The notes under the pieces are model-generated. The model was not told the DNA's origin. It saw only the letters and a list, made by a program, of their open reading frames with translations, and searched no databases. A stretch of DNA of 64,000 nucleotides from Rhizoctonia solani (Eukaryota > Basidiomycota > Agaricomycetes > Cantharellales > Ceratobasidiaceae): assembly GCF_016906535.1 (NCBI RefSeq), contig NC_057371.1, positions 868,001 to 932,000 on the forward strand, given 5' to 3'. A program made the translations under genes and the position numbers. Each line of letters starts with the position of its first letter. Position 1 is the stretch's first letter. Below, piece after piece: positions 29,591-39,134 of the stretch.

Positions 29591-32457
29591 TTAAATTTCG
29601 CCTTCTTCGGGACTGTCTTCCCGTCCATCGACTTCCATACGAGTTTTCTACTAAGCAGTCAATCAACAAGCCGGATTAATCAAGACCATGTAGCTCACCT
29701 TTCTGGCTCGTTCATCTGCATAGTCCAACTCGTACCGGTCCACATCCATAGTATCTCGTCGATGTCGATCGGAACGGTGTCCTCTGTCGCGGTCATCTCG
29801 CTCGTACCTCGATGAGCCCCGGTAGTCCCTATCCCTGTGATCCCTATAGTCACGATCACGATCACGATCACGATCCCTGTCCCGGTCGCGGTCTCGGTCT
29901 CGATAGTCGCGATCACGGTAGTCTCGGTGGCGATCGCGGTCTCGGTCTCGGTCTCGGTCATGGTCATCGTAGTCTCGATGGTGCTTTCGATCCCGATCAC
30001 GGTCCCGGTCCCTCTCTCGGTCACGATCATACGAGGCATGAGAGGGTTCCTTTCGTTTCCGACTGGTGGTAGAGCCACCATCCTCGGACAACTCCTTGAG
30101 TTTGTCCTGTTCCAACTCGATTCGTTAGTACGTGAATTGCAAGGTTGAGAGCACAATATAACGAACCTTTTGTTTGCGGACGTATTTCGCAAACGCGGCC
30201 GCGCGGGTTTCTTCGTCCTCGATCGCCTTGAATTCTTTCAGATCTTGCATGAGAGAAACAGCCTGCTCGTATGGGATGTCCAACCCAATAGGAGGGTCCA
30301 TCTTTTTCAGCGCACTACGCAGGTCTTCGATCTGGTGTCTCTTTCGGCGCTCAGCTTTCCTCAGCTCTTCGGCGGCTTTTTGATTCAGCTCTTCTTTGAA
30401 CTAAGGGGTTGTCAATACCATGAATCTTATGGCCCAGTATGGATGCTTACAGTCTCGTAAACATCCAGAATATCCTTCTCATTGAGACCCTCAATTTCCT
30501 TTGATCCTCGAATGGTATCAAGGAGATTCTCCCCAATCACCGAGGCACTGAATTTGATGCCCTTGGCATCCATCGCCCGGTTGACGCGCGAAACCTTTTC
30601 CTCAAGTGCCTGATCGAATTGGTCGACCACGTCCCAAAACAACTCGATCGGATTCGACCCGGGTGTCCCGAGAAGATTCAGGTAACGATCGTCTTCGGCG
30701 AACATGGGGTACACATTCTTCCACTTAGTTTTGGCACGAATATGGCCCCCTTTGACAAGTTCATCGAGAAGTTCCTGAGATGGGTGTCAACGTGTGCTAT
30801 CATACACAGGCGATATCTGCTTACTCTGAATGCCTCACGAGCTTTCCGTTCTTTCCGAGCCTTCTCCATTGCCTTCTTCTGGGTTTCTTCTTGGTGCATG
30901 CGCTCCTGTGCACGAGAATAGTCTTCAAAGGCAAGCAACATGTCTAATGGACCAAGATTCCTTAGTTCTTCGTTTTCTTGCCATTCGTCACATTCAAGAA
31001 CTCGTTGCTGAGCGGTGCGCCATTTGGTAAGGACATCCACGTCAAGCTCTTTGAACAAGGAAACGATTCGGGCAATATTTTTGGTTTTCAGCTCGCGCTG
31101 TTTAATCTATGCAAGGATAGACTTTTAGGACCATGGTATCCAATTCAACAAGAACTAGGGCTTACCGTTTCCGCATTCTTCAGCTCTTCGACAAATTCGT
31201 CGAAAATGATTTTACGCTCTTCTTCGATTTTGGCAGCGTTCCACGCAGAAACCCTTGCGAACAGCTTTTCGGCCGTAGGGAAAGTAGTGTAATAGTGTAC
31301 ATCTTTAGAGTTGGTCAACAGGTTACGTATACCTGGACGAGCTTTTGCGATTCGAGCATCACGTTCCTCCTTTTCCTTGGCCTTGATAGCTTCCACGAAC
31401 TATTTTTGAAGGACGAACGATTAGTGCCGAACCCAACCACAAGCAAGTGTCGCCGAACCTTTTGCCACGCAGCTTTCTTCTCAGCCAAACTTCCTAGAGC
31501 CTTGTAGAGTGGGTCGGTGATGATCGCACGCATAGTCCTGTCCCAGGTCCAAGTCGCATCCACACCGGCTTTTTTCAAGAGATGGAAAAACGCCTTTTCT
31601 GCCTCGTCGTGCGTGGGGAAACCACCCGGAGGAACGACAGGATCGTCCGGCATATTGGGGCGAGTGGGGAGAGGTGAGCCCATACCAGCGGGATTGTTGG
31701 GCATGAAACCTGGCTGAGGCATGAGTCCTGGGCCTGGACGCATTCCGCCTGGCCCAACGAGAGCGAGGGTCGGGTTCACCGGTAGACCTGGGACCGCTGG
31801 GAGACCGTCCGCGTGAGTGACGGGTCCTGGTACAAAGTTTGGAGCACCGGGCCGGGGTCTGCAGACATGTCAAATCGACCCGGGAAGTAAAAACTAAGGC
31901 TTACGGGAGACCGGCGGGCATGGGGTTCTCCTTGTTGACCTTTTCCATAATTTCGACGAGTTCCTGTGGCATTTCCCATTTGGACTCTTTGGTTTGACTC
32001 TGTTCCAACAGTGGTTAACAACAAATGGTGACGAGATGAAGCAGACGTACATGATACCAGTATTTACGTCCTTGAGATGTGTGCTCTTTCCAGGGTGTTT
32101 TGGCCATCGCTCTCTAAGAAAGTGCACATAGTTTAGCGTAACGTACATGGTGAACATGAACAAACGCCACACCTCGAATGGAGATTTGAGCTCTTCTGGC
32201 TTCTCCCATGAGCTCAATTTAGTTTGAGTCTATGTCTATAGTTTAATAGCAAGTTGCGTCTGAGTACACATTGCACGCACGTTGTACCAGTATATCCTCC
32301 CTTCAGGATTGCGGTACTCAGTCTGTAGACAAAACGTAAGCAGCATTCATTATGCACTGATTAAATCGCGTACCCATGGTACCGGTACAGGTATAGATGC
32401 CTGTGATAGCCAGTGTTAGTGACAGCAGCCAAGTCATAGAAGCGTATAACATACCAT
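29591..32457 (-). CDS. prp40: pre-mRNA-processing protein Prp40 (U1 snRNP)
   Basis: Prp40 bridges the U1 snRNP at the 5' splice site with branch-point factors and with RNA polymerase II. The start at 32457 is an ATG-only exon followed by a 54-bp intron (32454-32401); exon 2 opens ASIPVPVPW and joins the first WW domain (TEYRNPEGRIYWYN, KLSSWEKPEEL). The second WW domain has TPWKEHTSQGRKYWY. A Pro/Gly/Met-rich linker follows, then a series of FF domains beginning AEKAFFHLLKKAGVDATWTW, about 31630-30430, each with the spaced aromatic pattern. The C-terminus is a long Arg-Asp dipeptide tract (about 30034-29760). A last short exon gives EVDGREDSPEEGEI and the TAA at 29593-29591; stopping at the earlier in-frame TAG would lose this natural-looking tail. 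The gene is divergent from the RBR ligase with a 150-bp gap. Confidence 0.93.
29760..30034 (-). repeat. Arg-Asp dipeptide tract coding repeat in prp40
   Basis: The DNA is a degenerate 6-bp repeat (CGGGAT/CGAGAC-like units on the coding strand) encoding alternating Arg-Asp with interspersed Tyr and His. The tract is a mixed-charge domain of roughly 80-90 residues. Similar tracts in metazoan splicing proteins direct nuclear-speckle localisation; a comparable role here is inferred. Confidence 0.85.
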
Positions 32458-32607
32458 CGTGAATCACGGTGGGTTGCGGAAGGGGAGGTTGCAGCCTAAT
32501 GGCGGGATTGGCGCCAAATACAATCCACGGACCTGGCGCTTAGCCACGACCCAAGCCGCGTCTGATCATGGGCCCCATGACCGTGTGCCGAACCTAACTT
32601 ACCAAGG

Positions 32608-35005
32608 ATGTCAACAAGTAACCCCAAGTCTACAGGAACTAAATCATCCTCTAGATCACCAGACAAATCCAAGCACGAAAGACGCTCTTCTTCTGGAAAA
32701 GTAATTACCGATCGTAATGCACCCGTTAGTAGCAGCAAGAGTTCTCGGAGCCACTCCTCTAAGCATTCTAAATCTGGGAGCTCCTCGAAGCCTGGTTCTT
32801 CTCCAATAAAACCAAATTATTAGTGGATCCAGCTCCTAATCTTACGCCTGATGAAAAGATCCAACGAGTCCTTGCGGGAGAAATTCACATTGTTTCATAC
32901 CCTGGCACTAGCCAATACAGCCAAGGCGCGCCCTCTGCTTGTGGTTTAGCTGCACTAAATACGATTCGTATCGCACTCGATAAGCCACTACAAGGCGTGA
33001 CTGGAGTTAATCTCTTAAAGTCGTTGAGTTTATTGGACACTCACCTTGTGGGTTATCTCGCACGTATTTAAATCTCACATTAACTCTGTGAAACAGGATG
33101 CGACCGCGATCTGTGTACATTGGTCCAGTCGTGGTCATTTAGAGCCCGACCACCTATTCAGTCTTCCACTGTTCCATCAGGCCATGAAAGTTTACGATCG
33201 ACATGATAAATTGGTGGGATTTGAATCGTTTCTAACTATGATCAAGTATGTTCCAATTTTCGCACTCTTGATACGGATTCACTAAACTTTCATAAGCTCT
33301 CTTCAGACTGCGGAAACTACCAATGACATCACCGCAGCCTTGATTACCCGCCCACCCGAGATAGTCGCCATTCTACGCGTACCACTATCTACCACTGAGC
33401 CTTCAGTCTCCTCCAATTTAAATAGGGACGAGTCTATATATGCGATCTTTGACTCTCATTCTAGACCTGAGCATCCGGATGGAGCAGGCTTAACACTCTT
33501 GCCGTCTATTGCCGCAGCAGCCCAACACCTCACCGCGCTACTTCGGGTAAATATCAATACAGGGTCGCCAGGGCTGTCGTGGGAAGCACAACTCATGTCA
33601 CAGTTCTCTGCACATCTTGTGCGCAGGGTTGAGTGGCGCCAACCGGCTGAAGAGAGAACTACTAGATTGGCGGCCATATATGAAGCAAACGTAGGCTTGT
33701 TGCATGCATTCGATGCGGAAGAAGAGGCGAAGCGGCTGCGTAGTGAAGTGACCGAGTTGAGGGAGAAGGCCAGGAAACTCGAACGAGAACTAGTATGTCT
33801 CCTTCGCAATGGGGTTATTGGATAGCTATTGAGGACTAGGGTTCAAAGCATCACGCTTACTCGGCGCTCGACTCAAAGCCGAAATCTCCAATCGAGCCTA
33901 AACCCGTGTCCGAGTCCAAGAAATATCCTGAAGGCCTATCGGAAGACGCACTCCTTGCACTAAAGATGCAGGAGGAATTCGACGCAGAGGATCAGTTGCT
34001 GACCGAATTAGCAGCTGAAGAGCCGGAGCAGAGCAAAAACGTATTCGATTGTGGTATCTGCTTTGAGACATTCCATATGGGCGCCCTCGCCCCTATGGAT
34101 GGGTGCGACCACAAATACTGCCGGGAGTGTATGAGGGATTATATCAAGTCCAAGCTCGCATCTAGGACCTTTCCACTTTTGTGTCCTACTTGCCATGCAT
34201 CGAAGGATGGAAGCCGAGGAAGTAAGCTGATCGAAACTCAGTCACCTTGACTTTCGTGCTAACTTGAACAAAGCCGCTGGGCAGGCTTTGGTCGAGATAA
34301 TAGGACTTGACGAGCGAGAATATGCAACATATGTCGAATTATCGCTAGCATCCCTGTCAGTTATGGTCCACTGTCGAAAATGTAAGGCTTTAGTTGTCAT
34401 TACGAGCCTGATTGACGTCCCACTCCAGGCCAGAGAGCTGCATTCGTCATGCGAGCCGACCTCGAGTCAGAAATGGAGATTACCTGTCCATTGCCCGATT
34501 GCGACTACAAATGGTGCAAGAATTGCAATAAGCCGATCGAAGGAGATGAGAAACACTCATGTGATGGGACAAGCGAATTGCGGGAATTGATGGCTTCAGA
34601 GGGATGGAAGGTATCTTTTATTAGTCATATATATGTTTCCTCAGTGACTAACAAAGGGTGTCTGGGTAGGAATGTCCGGGATGTAAAACCCCCATCAGTC
34701 GGAATGAAGGATGCTACCATATGACGGTGAGTTTGATTCAGTTACAGCTTCAAGCCACGTAGTCGAACGTTGTTATTTACAGTGTACTACGCCCGGCTGC
34801 AATTCGTAAGTGTAACCACCCAAGTACAAATTGACGTGTCGTAAACCCCGCATATAGGCACTTTTGTTATCGCTGCGGGGCCCTCATTACCCAATCCCTA
34901 GACCGGGCGATTATCCAATCCGCAGTCAACGAGCATTTCCGTGGGAGATGTGATATGTTTGATGCACCTATGCTCTCCTTCCTGCAACGCTTACGAAGAC
35001 GTTGA
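32608..35005 (+). CDS. RBR E3 ubiquitin ligase fused to a candidate papain-like cysteine-protease domain
   Basis: A Ser/Lys-rich leader is followed by a domain with AGAPSACGLAALN-like Cys motif (read SQGAPSACGLAALNTIRIAL; Cys codon 32940-32942) and an AIFDSHSRPEHPDGAGL motif (His codon 33457-33459), the Cys/His layout of papain-fold peptidases including some deubiquitinases. A coiled coil (AKRLRSEVTELREKARKLER) and a ubiquitin-interacting-motif-like helix (LSEDALLALKMQEEFDAEDQ) lead into RING1 (CGICFETF...CDHKYCREC...CPTC), an IBR (CRKCQ...CDYKWCKNC) and RING2 (CPGC...GCYHMTC...GCNSHFCYRC, then HFRGRC). The RING2 catalytic Cys (34712-34714) is present. Introns at 33052-33101 and about 33246-33298 and later ones keep one frame throughout, so both halves are one gene. 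The junction at 32800-32823 between leader and protease-like part needs an intron or a one-base change. The ligase call is firm; protease activity is inferred. Confidence 0.82.
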
Positions 35006-35278
35006 CTGGGGGTACTTGGACTTGTGTTGGCATGGCTCTCCTTGATTCGGCGCCTGGGAGAGTCGCATTTAGATCTAATAACAGTGTATTCGTTCAAGGT
35101 TATTATTTTATACGTTGTCAAATTGCATGAAATACAGTTGAAAGTGGATGATCAAGGGAACGAAATATGAATACGACCGATATGTATAACTAATATTGCA
35201 CGAGAAGCACAAAAACAAAGTCCATAAATTTTAATCGTCCGTAGAGTAGGATAGGAGACGAAAATGTCCGTGTGAATT

Positions 35279-36781
35279 TTAGCGTTGTTCCTGATTGAAA
35301 AATAAGTCTGAATGACTATGAACTGAACTTGGCGCCTGACGGCCCCACCCCATTCGACCCGGTGTCTGCCGGACCGCAGGCTGGTTGTTATCTTGAGAAT
35401 GAACTGATTCGTCCCCAGGGATCGTATCAGTGAAAGTGTTGGCCATTCTTAATAATTCAGCCTCCACATCAGGGGACTGGTCTCGGGACTGGGGCCGAGG
35501 CTGAGCCTGGGCTCGGGGTGTTGCGGGTGTAGGAAGTGGAGGCAGCTCCGGCATGGGAGGCGGTGTATGGATTCCGGATGGCTGAGAATATACTGATGCA
35601 GTGCTAGCTCGGGAAACACTTGTAGATCCGATTGTGGGCTGCCTATATGCGTCACTGTGGCCGGCACGCGCAATCAGCATGCTTGGCATGGATTGTCCTG
35701 GAGAGGCAAAGTCGACTTCGCCCTCCGAGATGCCTCGGGGACTGCTCTGGCCCCGGCCGCGTCCGAATGGCCATGCCCACTGTTGGAGTCTTGATCCCGA
35801 TCCACGATAAATGCCGGGTGAGTAGCAGGTGGGCTTTGTAAGAATGACATGGGTCGCCGTTGAACGTATGGCATGGCCGTGGCTTGGGACGAAGAGCGTT
35901 TGACAAACTCCTAGAATGTCTTCTGGAGCCGGTTTCCTCTTCGGTGTACTTCGCGGGAGGATACAATGTGACACTTTCCGTGGATAAGAATGCCTGTGCT
36001 TCCCCCATTTCAGCACCAAGTCCCTTATGCCGTGCAAGCGGGATGGTTGACATAGTATTGCTTGCTGAATTGGGAGCTACGCTTGGAGAATATAATTCGG
36101 TATCTTCAGAGTAGCGCCATGCACCAGCGTTGGCCGTGATCGGTGATGGGTCGGCTTCTTGCTGAACTTCTGGACGATCCAGCGAATTACGAGCACGAGG
36201 AGTAATAGGACAAAAATACCTTTGAGATAAATTAGATTAAAATATCAAACCTTATAACAAGTTTAGATCTTACCAACTACGACTGTTACTCCAACCGCAT
36301 ACCCGAAATAAGGGCTTGACTTGTCAAAAATATTGACAGAGGCCGTTGCGGTTGCCGATGTCGATGCTGAAGTCGATGTCGATGTCGATGTGCCAGAAGT
36401 ACTCGAAGTTGCGGCAGACGTGAGAGAAGAGGTATCGGATGTAGTAGCGGTGAGTTGGGAGGTATGAGTTGAAGTAATTTGAGTGGTGGTCGAGCTCTGC
36501 ATGTTCGAAGTAGCTATAGTAGTACTCCTAGTGGTGGTGGCGGAAGCAGCAGAAGAACTCGCTGCCGAGGATAATACAACACTAGTTGCAGATGACTGAA
36601 GTGTCGTTTGTGATGCTAGCGTTGTAGGGGATGCAACTTGGGTAGATGAAGCCAAAGTAGCGGTTGTAACCTGGCGCGCCACTAGATTTTCCTTGTTCTG
36701 TATGGGGCCTCCGCATACTGTCCCTAAACCAGATACAAAAAGCAAAGCAAGTAGCAACGACAGTTGCCTTGAGGTAAACAT
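35279..36781 (-). CDS. Ser/Thr-rich single-pass membrane protein
   Basis: The start at 36781 gives a signal peptide (MFTSRQLSLLLALLFVSGLG). About 130 residues almost wholly of Ser, Thr and Ala follow, a likely heavily O-mannosylated stalk. A membrane helix begins SSPYFGYAVGVTVVVG and continues after an intron at about 36219-36273 into GIFVLLLLV and a basic stop-transfer. The cytoplasmic tail is Pro/Ser-rich (TPPPMPELPPLPTPATPRAQ) and ends with FFNQEQR at 35279. The layout is like Wsc/Mid2-type wall sensors and other fungal mucin-like proteins, but no cysteine-rich head is visible. Between about 35900 and 35700 the likely coding sequence passes through three frames, so an intron or sequence errors remain unresolved there. 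No specific function is claimed. Confidence 0.6.
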
Positions 36782-37190
36782 CACGTCAAGAGGACAATAC
36801 GAAAGGTGGTAGACCACAAAACAAGGCCAGTACTTGAATGTCCGTTCAAGAAAAATGTCCAGGGGACAGAAGGGAGAAGAATATCGCGCAGTAGCTGCGC
36901 CTGGCTGGATTTATAAACCAAACCACAGCCTTGAATGAAATGCGTAAACTTAGCATAACATGCCGTGGATTCAAATTCGACGTTGACAGTGGCCACTGCC
37001 GCTCCGCGGTAATTATGGCAGTGTACCTACTTCGATCTGACACAGCATGGTGCTTATTTTGGGCTCCGTGTATGTACATGAAAGTTGCCCAACCAGTTAC
37101 AACATGGGGTACGTACGGGCGATAGCTAGACAAAGTGTGGGAGACAAAACAAGGCCAAACTTGAAAGGAAATATGCCAAAACAACACGCG

Positions 37191-38997
37191 TTATGCGGGG
37201 AGAGCATCCATGCGACCGAGTTCCTTTCCTAACAAATTCGCAAATAGCTCGTCTATTTGTTCTTCGTGCCAAGTTGCAGTGGGAACGGGAACCATAAAAT
37301 TCTGAAGTTTCTCGTGGACCTCGTACCTGTCAGATCGTATTTAGGATAATGGGCCGAAACGTAGAAGGGGAGAATAACAAACCGCAGCTTCCGACCCTTT
37401 GACGCCTTAGTGTCCACCACTTTCTTAGCCTTCTTCATGCGCTGTCGCGCCATCCAGTCGTCTGTTATCGATTAAGTTAGTGGTCACGCAAGTTTTCGAA
37501 TATAATGCATACCTTCCGTCCCCGTACGACTGTCGATCACATCTCGTAGTAAGGTCTGATAGAAATCCAAATCGTCAAAGACTTCGGCATCTCCCTCAGC
37601 ACCATTGACCTCTGACGAAACCTGTGTCCCTACACGGGCCCCCGCAGATCGGCGAACCCGAGTTCTCCCAATGGCTTTAGCTCCGGACTCGCCAAGCGCG
37701 TCCTCCACTAGCTCGACAGTCGAACGTGTTACGCCTCCACGGAATGATTTCCCGCTCCGCGCCAGAGACTTGCTGGTGTAACGGCAGCGATTTTGTTTGA
37801 CCATTTTTGTAGAGTTCGGACACAGGTTGGGTGATAGCTTTACAATCAAGGCTGGTGAGTGACGCTTTTGGGGAGTGGCGCACAACCGACAAGAACTCAC
37901 ACTGCATCCATCTCTACAGCCGCAATTGACGCATCCTTAATCTGTTGTTCAAAGGCTTCGTCGCTGGAGACTATCTTTCGTTTCTTGGATGGAGGAAGTT
38001 CGATCTCGGGCTCATTCACTTGGGCGAGCCGCTATGAAGAGTAGGTTGAGCTAGACTCCCCAATATAGGAAGGCCGAAATCACCTTGCGTAGAGTTAGGA
38101 GTTCATCTGAAAATGACAAGACCTCCTTGAGGAGAGAATGAACTGCCCCCCTGCCGCTTTCTGACGTCACATACGGCGCAAGATCATTGGGCTACGAAAT
38201 ATTAGTACTGGGCACATAGCCAAGTTGAAACAACTTACGTGAGGAAGGCGGTTGGTAGCTGTGGCTGCTTTTTGGAGCCTTATACGAGTTTCAAGCAGTG
38301 AGTCCCACAGGGCGCGCTGTTGGATAATGGATCTGCCCTTGTCCTTGTCAGCCTCCCTTGACTCCTTGAGCGCTGCCGCAAGGTTGTCTGCTGCGTGCTC
38401 TAGCGCAACGTCACTTGGCCCTGAGTCTACGCTCTTAAGGTCATCGTCATCATCTCCTTCGCTTTCTCCGTCTTCACTTCCTGAAACGGTGGGTGTTCCT
38501 TCTTGATTTCCCTCGTCTGTCTAATCTCATGAGGAAAGTAACATAGCCAATGATTCGGGGAGCCTACCTATGGTGGCCGATTCATCCGACTCATTATCTG
38601 ATCATCTGCTGCGGAGTCTCCTATATCGTTATCAGTTTCGTCATCGAATTCATACAATTCGCTCCTGCTAGTTCGGACCCCTTCGTACTTGGGGTCGGCC
38701 AACGCGCTTTGCTGTTTACGCAGTGATGAGACTCTAGATATACCCAATAAGCTATACTTAACGGAGCTAGATTAGAATGAGAACATACCCGACATCCAAG
38801 TAGTGACCTCTCCCCGCGGTTAAATCATTGCTGTCGGCTTCTTCTGCCAGCCCGCCGCCGTCAATCCGTTCGATGTCGACGTCAGGAGGTGCGGTGTCCT
38901 CTAGCTGGGCTATTTGTTCCGCAAGGGAAATAGCTATCAAGCGCGGATGAGTTTATCTGCTGTTGGATAGGAAACGGAGAAATATCATACGGCTCAT
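37191..38997 (-). CDS. bfr2: ribosome-biogenesis protein Bfr2 (AATF/Che-1 family)
   Basis: Bfr2 acts in early 18S rRNA processing and small-subunit assembly in the nucleolus. The start at 38997 gives MS, a short intron, then [20 protein letters not shown]. An acidic middle with [15 protein letters not shown] stretches follows, then the AATF block with [16 protein letters not shown], and the C-terminal TRAUB domain: [30 protein letters not shown] and [20 protein letters not shown], ending GRMDALPA with a TAA at 37193-37191. These last blocks identify the family. Several short introns split the coding region. The gene is divergent from the CLC gene with 137 bp between start codons. Confidence 0.9.
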
Positions 38998-39134
38998 GAT
39001 TGCCCAGTTGTGGTTACTGCAAAATTAATTGCAAATGGTTTAGTTTGCACATCAAACTTCAAGTGGCGTACTGGCCGATTGGCACTGCCACCGCAACGGT
39101 TTACACCCGGCCAACACGTACATTGGTATTGATC

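Noticed and set aside
29663..29700. prp40 stop right after the Arg-Asp tract
   Set aside because: Using the acceptor after the second TAG gives a short exon ending in an acidic EEGEI tail, a more natural protein end.
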